From: Alphaproteobacteria bacterium
GTDB taxonomy: Bacteria > Pseudomonadota > Alphaproteobacteria > Sphingomonadales > Sphingomonadaceae
NCBI GenBank assembly: GCA_028293005.1
Contig: JAQGLH010000410.1
Coordinates: forward strand, 1 to 5,417
DNA: 5,417 nt
Reading direction: 5' to 3'
The position numbers and the translations under genes were made by a program. Each line of letters opens with the position of its first letter. Position 1 is the first letter of the stretch. The notes beneath the pieces are model-generated. The model did not search any database. It saw nothing but the letters and a program-made list of their open reading frames with translations, and was not told the DNA's origin. Below, piece by piece: positions 1 through 5,417 of this stretch.

Positions 1-54
1 TTTATAATCAGCCTGGTGATATTCGCCGGGATCATGGCCAGCGATGCAAGAGCC
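1..54 (+). other. Signal peptide (C-terminal part) of the transglutaminase/TPR protein
   Basis: Reading the frame from base 1 gives FIISLVIFAGIMASDARA followed by GNE. This is a hydrophobic core, then a polar stretch ending in an Ala-X-Ala site, which fits signal peptidase I cleavage after position 54. The basic N-terminal region and initiator are not in the window. The GTG at 16 and ATG at 34 would both cut the hydrophobic core, and neither has a purine-rich ribosome binding site before it, so they are poor start choices. Confidence 0.7.
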
Positions 55-3000
55 GGCAATGAACCGATCTTCGCGGCCGCACCCGGCTGGGTCGAACAAC
101 CCCAGATCCCGACGGCCGACCCCAAGCTTTCCGAACAGCCGTTCCAATTGCTCCTGTTCACCGCGCAAACCAGCCACAGTCCCGACGGGAGCACCCGCTA
201 TTTCGAGACGGCGGGCAAGATCCAGAGCGCCGAAGCGCTCACCGCATCGGGCACTATTGCCATTCCCTGGCAGCCGGAGCGCAGTGACCTCACCATTCAC
301 AAGTTGGAGATTATCCGAGACGGGATCCCTCGCGACGTCCTTGCCAAGCAGAAATTCAGCGTCCTCAGACGCGAAAGCAATCTTGAGGCAGCAGTTTTGG
401 ATGGGATGCTCACCGCCACCATCCAGCCTGAAGATCTTCGCGTCGGTGATATCGTGCATCTGGCCTACTCCACACGCGAAAAGCCGGGCTCAATCGAATG
501 GCAAGCTGAAGATGCCGTCTCAATTCGGCCGGGAACGAAGAGCAGCCTTGCCCTCCTTCGCGAGATCTGGCCGGATAGCGTTCCGCTGAGATGGGCAGCT
601 TCGCCCGGCATGGGCCAGCTCAAAGCCCATAAGACGAAGCTCGGTAACGAGCTACGGGCCGAACTCCGCAACATCGACGTGTCTCTGCCGCCGCAATTTT
701 CCCCGGCCCGTTTTTCGAATCCCATGTACCTGGAAGCGACCGCCTACCGGGACTGGGCAGAGCTCAGTGCATTGCTCGCACCGCTTTATGCAAAGGCGGC
801 GAGCTTGCCGGAGAACTCGCCCTTGAAGGCCGAGGCCCGCCTGATCGCCACCGCTTCACCGGCGCCGAAGGCCAGAGCCTTGGCGGCGCTACGCCTCGTA
901 CAGGACAAGATCCGATATCTGGCGCTCCAGATGAATGAAGGAGGCTACATCCCCGCTTCAGCCGAGGAGACCTGGAACCGGCGTTTCGGAGACTGCAAAG
1001 GCAAGACTGCCACCCTCGTCGCACTCCTCAAGGAACTCGGCATTGAGGCCGAGCCGGTTCTCGTCAACACGGTCGCCGGCGACGCGCTTCCGACCCGCCT
1101 ACCGCAGGCCAACCTGTTCAACCACGTTTTGGTTCATGCCATCATTGAAGGAAAGTCCTACTGGCTGGACGGCACGCGGACAGGCCACCGCGACTTGGAG
1201 GAACTCGCCTCTTCCGGATATCGCTTCGCGCTTCCGGTGCGAGCGCCGGGTGCAACTCTGATGGCGCTTCCCCTGGCTCCCCCCCTGAAGCCGCTGATCG
1301 AGACGAAGATCACGTATGACGCCTCTGCTGGAATTCTCGTGCCGGCAAACACGCAGGGGGAAATGATCTTCCGAGGAGAGCTTGCCACCGTCTTCAGGCT
1401 CACACTTGCCGAGATTGGCGAGGCGGAGTTCAAGAAGAGATTTGATACTAAGCCGTACTTGCCGGGGGCGATAGATCGAGTGGTACGATTCAATGCAGAA
1501 CCGGACCGGGGAATATTCACAGTGTTCTTCAGCGGTCGCGAACGGATGGGGTGGAGCAAGAATGGGGAGCTGAAATCTCTGCGTTTCCAGTTCCAGGATA
1601 GTACTCTGCAGTGGCGGCCTGATTTCAAGGGACGTGAAGGTATCAATGCGCAGGTCCCGTTCATTCTTAATTTCCCCGTTTATTTCGCGCTGCGAGAAGA
1701 GGTGATCCTTCCAGCACAAGGCAAAGGCTATTCGCTGCAAGGCAAAAGCTTCGACCGCACGGTAGCAGGAACCCGAATCGCCCAATCGCTAACTCTGGAG
1801 AACGGGCACGCAGTGGCAACATCGACGTTCATCAGGCTCCAACCGGAACTCCCGGCGGCGGAAGCGCCGGCGAGTGCCGCCGCCCTGGCCAAAATCGGTG
1901 CGGAAGGGGCCTATCTCGTCGCTCCGGAAGGCCTAGAAATCTCCGAGTGGCGCACGTCCCGCGAACCGGCCACGGCGCAAGATTTCATCGCGCGCGGCTA
2001 TGATCGCTTGAACAAGCGGATGCCGATGGAGGCCGTCGCGGATTTTGACCGAGCGATCGAGCTTGCGCCGGACTCTTCTCTTGCCCACGCGGAGCGCGCG
2101 CTGGCCTTGATCGCGCTTGCTCGCCTGGACGAGGCGGAGGTCGCTATCAGCAAAGCTCGCAGCCTTCCACCGGTCGATCCAAGGAGCTTGCTAGCACAAG
2201 GCTTGCTACATGCACGTCGCGGTCGTCCTGAGAAAGCGATACCGGATTTCAGCCGTTACCTCCTCGAGTATAATCAGACGAGTGCAATGTCGCTGTTGGA
2301 ACGGGGGCTTGCCTATGAACAAACCGGCCAGTTCGAAAAGGCCCGCGCGGACATGGAAAGCGTGCTCGCGTTAGAACCGGAATCGTCCGCATTAGTGGCG
2401 CTGGCACGCGTAACCGCACGGCTCGGGAAAGTGCAGGAGGCCATGACCATTATCGACAAGGCTACGAGGGGACTCGACGCCGCGAGCACCCCCCCTTGGA
2501 GGAAGACTTATATTCTAGGTCTCCGCCGCGGGCGGGTTTTGGGCATGGCGGGCCGTCCCGAGCAGGCGCGCGCCGAGTATGAAGCCGCGCTGCGCGAGGT
2601 GAACGCACGCCTGAAGCAATTGCCCGTGCCACGCGGCCCGTTGCTCGAAGGTGAGACTCTTGAGTTGCTGACGGCGAAGGTTGACCTCCTGGCCGTCGTG
2701 GACCGGGCGCAGGAGGCCATCGCTGTTGCCGATCTGGCGCTGACCGAGCAGCCAAACAATGTTCCCATGCTGCTCGCGCGCTGCAAGGCACGGCTGCGTG
2801 CTTCAGTCCAGCTGGGGAAAGCACGCCAGGATTGCGACGAAGCGCGACGCTATGATCCCGCCAATCTTGAGGCAAAGTACGCGAGCGGCCTCCTGTCCCT
2901 CAAGTCGAATGATTGGGATCGCGCAGCCGCCGAGTTTGGTGCCGCGATCAAGGACTCGCGCATCGGACCGAAAGCCCTGTTCGGGTTCGGGATTGCCAAG

Positions 3001-4314
3001 CTCCGCGGCCACGAGGCTGACGGCGGGTGGGCCATCGAGCGCGCCCGAGAATTGTTACCAGAAATCGACGCCGAGTTCGGCGAATTGGGTATCAAACCAG
3101 AAATTAATGCGGATGCGCCCTCGGTGAACACCGCGCCGGGAATGTCGCTCTTCACCTGGGGTTCGGACGGGCACCCGTCACGCGAGCCGGTTACGGCGGA
3201 GGATTTCCTCGCGCGCGGCTATAGCCGCTTGGTCAAGCAGCAGCTGAACGAGGCTTTGGGGGATTTTGACCGGGGGATCGGACTCGCGCCGGAATCCTCT
3301 CTCGCCTACTCGCTTCGAGCCAACGCCTTGACGCGGCTTGCCAGGCTTGACGAAGCCGAGGTTGCAATCGACAAAGCCCTCACCCGCGAAACGGTCTACC
3401 CTAGGGCCTTCCAGGTACGAGGCCTCCTGCGTGCACGTCGTGGTCGCCTTAAGGAGGCGATCCAGGATCTCAGCCGAGACCTGCGCCCTGAAGCCATAAG
3501 CGCAGTCTGGTTGGTCGAACGGGGTCTTGCCTATGAAAAACTGGGCGAGTTCGAAAAGGCTCGAGCGGATCTGCAACAAGCGGTCTCGTTATTGCCCTCA
3601 ATCCAGCGCCGTTTGCTGTTGGCGCGGGTTACGGCACGGCTCGGAAAAGTGGAGGAAGCCATAGCCATCGTGGACAACGCCGTTCCGGTTGGCGCCGCGA
3701 ACACACCGTCGTGGATGAAGACCTACATTCTAGCCCTGCGCCGCGGGAGCGTTTTGGGCATGGCGGGTCGCAAGGAGGAGGCGCGCGCGCAATATGAAGC
3801 CGCCCTAACCGAAGTGGACGCACGCCTGCAGCAATTGCCTGCGCCGCGCGGCCCGGTGTTGGGCGGAGTTGGCCCGCTAAAGGCGAAGATCGATCTCCTC
3901 GTCCTCACACACCGGACCCCGGAGGCGATTGCCGTCGCCGACCGAGCGCTGGCAGTCCAGCCGAGCAATGCTCCCATCTTGACCGCACGCTGCAAAGCAT
4001 GGCTGCACGCGCCAGCCCAGCTCGCAAAGGCGCGGCAGGATTGCGAAGCTGCGCGACGCAATGATCCCGCCAATCGGGAAGCTTTGTACGCCAGCGGCCT
4101 CACGTCCCTGATGGCGAAAGACTGGACCCGCGCAGCCGGCGAGTTTCAAGCCTTGACCAAGGAGTTGCCCACCGCGCCAGCTCCCCTGTTCGGGCGTGGG
4201 ATCGCCAAGCTCCGGCACGGCGAGAAGGCCGACGGTGGCGCGGACATCGAGCTCGCCAGAAGCCTATCAGGGGAAGTCGACGCGGAGTTCGAGGAAATCG
4301 GCATCAAACCTTGA
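1..4314 (+). CDS. Exported DUF3857 / transglutaminase-like protein with two tandem TPR modules (5' end outside window)
   Basis: Residues are numbered from the GTG at position 16, but the frame is open to base 1 and already reads a hydrophobic signal core there, so the true start is upstream of the window. The visible part is 1432 residues from that GTG. Order of domains: signal peptide remnant ending near A13; DUF3857-like beta domain, about 50-190 (HKLEIIRDG from 95, EDLRVGDIVHLAYS from 139); transglutaminase-like core, about 290-390, with the triad C327 (in GDCKGK), H370 (in FNHVLVHA) and D385 (in YWLDGTR); a beta-rich region, about 400-620, resembling the region that follows the core in this family; then TPR modules at 649-1028 and 1056-1432. 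The triad is complete, so protease, amidase or cross-linking chemistry is possible, but the substrate of bacterial DUF3857/transglutaminase proteins is not generally known. The signal peptide and absence of a later membrane segment point to the periplasm. No lipobox cysteine is seen. The gene ends with TGA at 4312 and has no same-strand neighbour close by. Domain calls are confident; function is not. Confidence 0.93.
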   Translation, partial: FIISLVIFAGIMASDARAGNEPIFAAAPGWVEQPQIPTADPKLSEQPFQLLLFTAQTSHSPDGSTRYFETAGKIQSAEALTASGTIAIPWQPERSDLTIHKLEIIRDGIPRDVLAKQKFSVLRRESNLEAAVLDGMLTATIQPEDLRVGDIVHLAYSTREKPGSIEWQAEDAVSIRPGTKSSLALLREIWPDSVPLRWAASPGMGQLKAHKTKLGNELRAELRNIDVSLPPQFSPARFSNPMYLEATAYRDWAELSALLAPLYAKAASLPENSPLKAEARLIATASPAPKARALAALRLVQDKIRYLALQMNEGGYIPASAEETWNRRFGDCKGKTATLVALLKELGIEAEPVLVNTVAGDALPTRLPQANLFNHVLVHAIIEGKSYWLDGTRTGHRDLEELASSGYRFALPVRAPGATLMALPLAPPLKPLIETKITYDASAGILVPANTQGEMIFRGELATVFRLTLAEIGEAEFKKRFDTKPYLPGAIDRVVRFNAEPDRGIFTVFFSGRERMGWSKNGELKSLRFQFQDSTLQWRPDFKGREGINAQVPFILNFPVYFALREEVILPAQGKGYSLQGKSFDRTVAGTRIAQSLTLENGHAVATSTFIRLQPELPAAEAPASAAALAKIGAEGAYLVAPEGLEISEWRTSREPATAQDFIARGYDRLNKRMPMEAVADFDRAIELAPDSSLAHAERALALIALARLDEAEVAISKARSLPPVDPRSLLAQGLLHARRGRPEKAIPDFSRYLLEYNQTSAMSLLERGLAYEQTGQFEKARADMESVLALEPESSALVALARVTARLGKVQEAMTIIDKATRGLDAASTPPWRKTYILGLRRGRVLGMAGRPEQARAEYEAALREVNARLKQLPVPRGPLLEGETLELLTAKVDLLAVVDRAQEAIAVADLALTEQPNNVPMLLARCKARLRASVQLGKARQDCDEARRYDPANLEAKYASGLLSLKSNDWDRAAAEFGAAIKDSRIGPKALFGFGIAKLRGHEADGGWAIERARELLPEIDAEFGELGIKPEINADAPSVNTAPGMSLFTWGSDGHPSREPVTAEDFLARGYSRLVKQQLNEALGDFDRGIGLAPESSLAYSLRANALTRLARLDEAEVAIDKALTRETVYPRAFQVRGLLRARRGRLKEAIQDLSRDLRPEAISAVWLVERGLAYEKLGEFEKARADLQQAVSLLPSIQRRLLLARVTARLGKVEEAIAIVDNAVPVGAANTPSWMKTYILALRRGSVLGMAGRKEEARAQYEAALTEVDARLQQLPAPRGPVLGGVGPLKAKIDLLVLTHRTPEAIAVADRALAVQPSNAPILTARCKAWLHAPAQLAKARQDCEAARRNDPANREALYASGLTSLMAKDWTRAAGEFQALTKELPTAPAPLFGRGIAKLRHGEKADGGADIELARSLSGEVDAEFEEIGIKP
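1960..3099 (+). repeat. TPR module, copy A (380 residues)
   Basis: Residues 649-1028 of the large protein. About ten helical-hairpin repeats can be marked by eye. Clear ones show the TPR pattern of small residues at positions 8, 20 and 27 and a Pro near 32, for example DFDRAIELAPDSS, ARLDEAEVAI, GQFEKARADMESVLALEPES and GKARQDCDEARRYDPAN. The module starts at REPATAQDFIARGY and ends at EFGELGIKP. It aligns from end to end with copy B, 1221 bases downstream, with only a few residues of length difference. TPR arrays usually bind protein partners; the partner here is unknown. Confidence 0.9.
3181..4311 (+). repeat. TPR module, copy B (377 residues)
   Basis: Residues 1056-1432, running to the last codon before the stop. 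It starts REPVTAEDFLARGY and ends EFEEIGIKP, matching the first and last segments of copy A. Identical blocks include ARLDEAEVAI, LARVTARLGKV, SVLGMAG-like and KARQDC segments. By eye more than half of the residues are identical. At DNA level the copies have drifted clearly but keep short exact matches, such as 17 bases at 2536 and 3751. A 27-residue linker rich in small and polar residues (3100-3180) separates the copies. This is an intragenic tandem duplication of a whole superhelical module, not ordinary repeat-by-repeat TPR growth. Confidence 0.9.
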
Positions 4315-4445
4315 GTCGCATACCGCGATCGAGCTTGTTAGCGTGGCCCGTGCGAACGCAGGTCGTATATCGCGAGCGTCTACACAGCCTGTACCGCGCT
4401 ATAGCGAACTTGTTTTGGCTCGGTCAGCGTGGACCGAATTGATCG

Positions 4446-4480
4446 GGAAGCGCTTCAAAAGGGCTTCCGGATTCGGAAAA
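4446..4480 (-). terminator. Weak candidate terminator of tRNA-Thr
   Basis: Just after the encoded CCA, reading on the minus strand, comes TTTT and a short stem TTCCG-AATC-CGGAA (4478-4465), then GCCCTTTT. A second, overlapping stem is possible between GGAAGC and GCTTCC (4468-4463 and 4451-4446 on the minus strand). Both stems are short and the T-run is only four bases, so this may be just the end-processing region of the tRNA transcript. Confidence 0.3.
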
Positions 4481-4555
<75 letters not shown>

Positions 4556-4595
4556 GTCGCCTCCACCGCCGATATGGGCGTGCGGGGACGCGGCG

Positions 4596-4624
4596 CTATG
4601 GGGAATCGGCGCCGCGATTGTCAA
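4596..4624 (-). promoter_or_regulatory. Likely sigma-70-type promoter of tRNA-Thr
   Basis: On the minus strand a perfect TTGACA (4624-4619), preceded by C as is common in alphaproteobacteria, is followed after 17 bases by CCATAG (4601-4596). This puts the transcription start near 4589, about 34 bases before the mature tRNA 5' end. The -35 is strong and the -10 is weak, which is acceptable for this bacterial group. A 7-base inverted repeat GCGGCGC/GCGCCGC (4590-4596 and 4609-4615) lies within the spacer and -10. Confidence 0.6.
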
Positions 4625-4630
4625 GGCAAC

Positions 4631-4659
4631 TTGCGGCCTTGGCGGGTCGATGCTTTATC
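4631..4659 (+). promoter_or_regulatory. Possible promoter for the 45-residue protein
   Basis: TTGCGG (4631-4636) and TTTATC (4654-4659) are separated by 17 bases. If used, transcription would start at or within a base or two of the ATG at 4667, giving a leaderless mRNA. This fits the absence of any purine-rich ribosome binding site before that ATG. The match to consensus is modest, so the call is tentative. Confidence 0.2.
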
Positions 4660-4666
4660 CACCGCG

Positions 4667-4804
4667 ATGGGCAAGGTTGATGAGGAACGCGAAAAGCGGC
4701 TGGCCGAGGCGCTGCGCGACAATCTTCGCCGTCGGAAGGCGCGTGGGCGCGAGGCGGAAACGCCGGAGGGAAAAGACCTGCCCGCGAAGCACGAGGATGA
4801 CTGA
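4667..4804 (+). CDS. Small, highly charged hypothetical protein (45 residues)
   Basis: The product starts MGKVDEEREKRLAEALRDNL and continues with an Arg/Lys-rich stretch (RRRKARGR), ending with an acidic tail (KHEDD). Well over half of the residues are charged. The first 30 residues should form one amphipathic helix; there is no signal peptide or membrane segment, so a cytoplasmic protein is expected, possibly binding nucleic acid or a protein surface. I recognise the style LAEALRxNLRRRKAxxR from short alphaproteobacterial proteins of unknown function, but cannot name a family with certainty. The ATG at 4667 is chosen because the frame further upstream would run through the tRNA gene and its promoter, where the codons look random. 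No good ribosome binding site is visible. The gene diverges from the tRNA and converges on the aminopeptidase unit. Confidence 0.7.
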   Translation: MGKVDEEREKRLAEALRDNLRRRKARGREAETPEGKDLPAKHEDD

Positions 4805-4816
4805 AGGCGAAACCCG

Positions 4817-4843
4817 CCGTTCGGCCTGAGCTTGTCGAAGGCC
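4817..4843 (+). repeat. REP-like element, left arm
   Basis: The arm contains GTTCGGCCTGAGCTTGTCG and continues AAGGCC. It pairs with the arm at 4880-4905 in the opposite orientation, with one single-base indel and about three mismatches. I associate this sequence type with a palindromic repeat dispersed between genes in sphingomonads and some other GC-rich Proteobacteria; that is recall, not a search result. Confidence 0.65.
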
Positions 4844-4879
4844 CCTCCCCTGGCTGTCCAACCCCCGCCCATGAAAGAA

Positions 4880-4905
4880 GGCCTTCGACAGGCTCGGGCG
4901 AACCG
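4880..4905 (-). repeat. REP-like element, right arm
   Basis: Reads GGCCTTCGACAGGCTCGGGC and then GAACCG on the plus strand, the near reverse complement of the left arm at 4817-4843. The innermost ten bases of the stem (GTCGAAGGCC) are perfectly conserved; the differences lie in the outer half. Two copies facing each other like this are the usual form of REP doublets. Confidence 0.65.
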
Positions 4906-4915
4906 CTCGGGGATA

Positions 4916-4990
4916 TCAAAGCCGCCGCGCCGAGCTTCCCGGCGCCAGCGCCAGCACCACGATCGCCGCGATCTTGAGCAAGCGCATCAT
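4916..4990 (-). CDS. 24-residue signal-peptide-like micro-ORF overlapping the aminopeptidase stop
   Basis: ATG at 4990-4988 overlaps the aminopeptidase stop TGA (4989-4987) in an ATGA junction, a layout typical of translational coupling. The product starts MMRLLKIAAIVVLALAPG and ends RRL: a basic N-terminus, a hydrophobic core of about 11 residues and a small-residue turn, which is just what a secretion signal looks like. The stop follows immediately, 10 bases before the REP-like arm. It could be a true membrane micropeptide, or the surviving 5' end of an exported-protein gene whose rest was lost when the repeat inserted. No independent ribosome binding site is clear, so expression would rely on ribosomes finishing the aminopeptidase gene. 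Existence as a gene is uncertain. Confidence 0.4.
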   Translation of the reverse strand: MMRLLKIAAIVVLALAPGSSARRL

Positions 4991-5417
4991 TGCCGGTCGA
5001 GCGGCGCGCACGCCGCTTCGAGCCACGCCTTGGCTTCACCGTCGAGCTGGGCCCCGATCAGCGTCTTCACCCGCGCGTGATAATCGTCGATCCAGCCGCG
5101 TTCCTCGTCGGTCAGCAGCGCGGCATCGATCAGCTTGCGGTCGATCGGGGCGTGAGTGAGCGTCTCGAAGCCGAGCATCGACTTTTCCGCGCCCGGGATG
5201 TCGAGCGCGATCACCAGCACCAGATTCTCGATCCTGATGCCGAATTCCCCCGTCTTGTAATAGCCGGGCTCGTTCGAGATGATCATTCCCGCGCGCAGCG
5301 CCTCGTCGCCGCCGCCGAACGTCGCGATCCGCTGCGGCCCCTCATGCACCGCCAGATAGGAGCCGACGCCATGGCCGGTGCCGTGGGCATAATCGACTCC
5401 CGCGCGCCATAGATACT
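4987..5417 (-). CDS. pepP: Xaa-Pro aminopeptidase (aminopeptidase P, M24B), C-terminal part
   Basis: The last 142 residues are present; the start lies beyond the right edge. The enzyme removes the N-terminal residue from peptides with proline in second position, using a two-metal centre (Mn in characterised family members), normally in the cytoplasm. Visible motifs: HGTGHGVG with the metal-binding His at 5373-5371 and the catalytic His at 5385-5383; VHEGP with a further active-site His at 5346-5344; NEPGYY with metal-binding Glu at 5271-5269; and GIRIEN with metal-binding Glu at 5229-5227. The two Glu are 14 residues apart, as in human XPNPEP1. The tail after the catalytic domain (LLTDEERGWIDDYHARVKTL to APLDRQ) matches the M24 C-terminal extension of the long, XPNPEP1-like type, whose members are about 600 residues. 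The two metal-binding Asp expected upstream are outside the window. The GTG at 5349 lies inside the catalytic domain and is not a start. The micro-ORF overlaps the stop. Confidence 0.95.
   Translation of the reverse strand, partial: YLWRAGVDYAHGTGHGVGSYLAVHEGPQRIATFGGGDEALRAGMIISNEPGYYKTGEFGIRIENLVLVIALDIPGAEKSMLGFETLTHAPIDRKLIDAALLTDEERGWIDDYHARVKTLIGAQLDGEAKAWLEAACAPLDRQ

Larger units (their letters stand above)
4817..4905. terminator. Probable bidirectional terminator formed by the REP-like inverted repeat
   Basis: The two arms can form a stem of about 25 base pairs (with one bulge and a few mismatches) around a loop of 36 bases (4844-4879). It sits exactly between two convergent transcription units: 12 bases after the stop of the 45-residue gene and 10 bases after the stop of the minus-strand micro-ORF. 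There is no clear T-run on either side, so it may act as an RNA stabiliser or end-processing signal as much as a true intrinsic terminator. Confidence 0.4.

Noticed and set aside
1099..1785. A 228-codon minus-strand frame inside the large gene
   Set aside because: It lies opposite the transglutaminase and beta-rich regions, whose plus-strand reading has clear family motifs. The minus reading has no recognisable domain and no ribosome binding site.
1960..4311. Reading the duplicated modules as a frameshifted or fused pair of genes
   Set aside because: The frame is continuous through the linker with no stop, no start with a ribosome binding site before copy B, and normal coding character throughout.
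4596..5039. Minus-strand open frames of 68-147 codons in 4596-5039
   Set aside because: They translate the REP-like arms and GC-rich spacer, and overlap the aminopeptidase and the 45-residue gene. Low-complexity Arg/Ala/Gly content is typical of frame shadows in high-GC DNA.
4990..5412. A 140-codon plus-strand frame opposite the aminopeptidase
   Set aside because: The minus strand carries unmistakable M24 metal-binding motifs across the same bases; the plus frame is its antisense shadow.

Overview
The window looks like a chromosomal piece of a high-GC alphaproteobacterium, most likely a member of the Sphingomonadales. Three things suggest this: GC-rich third codon positions (by hand, 50 of 60 codons in the part of the aminopeptidase gene I counted), a REP-like palindrome of a type I associate with sphingomonad genomes, and a small, very charged protein that resembles short alphaproteobacterial proteins of unknown function. 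The lineage is an inference from composition and protein style; I could not run a search.

Layout. Positions 1-4314 (+) are one very long open frame, still open at the left edge. It encodes an exported protein: a signal peptide (its start lies outside the window), a DUF3857-type beta domain, a transglutaminase-like domain with an intact Cys-His-Asp triad, a second beta-rich region, and then two consecutive copies of a TPR module of about 380 residues. Positions 4315-4480 hold no gene; they carry short palindromes and a weak candidate terminator for the tRNA. A tRNA-Thr(GGT) gene lies on the minus strand at 4481-4555 with the CCA tail encoded, and a good promoter candidate lies just upstream of it (4596-4624). 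A 45-residue charged protein is encoded at 4667-4804 (+). It converges on a minus-strand pair: the C-terminal part of a Xaa-Pro aminopeptidase (4987-5417, continuing past the right edge) and a 24-codon signal-peptide-like ORF (4916-4990) that overlaps the aminopeptidase stop by an ATGA junction. Two inverted arms of a REP-like element (4817-4843 and 4880-4905) fill the gap between the convergent genes and probably end transcription from both sides.

I see no operon joining the three units. The transglutaminase/TPR gene, the tRNA and the aminopeptidase look like independent neighbours. I see no phage, transposase, CRISPR or defence gene. The points most worth a second look are the internal duplication of the whole TPR module, the very restricted cysteine pattern of the same protein, and the micro-ORF coupled to the aminopeptidase.
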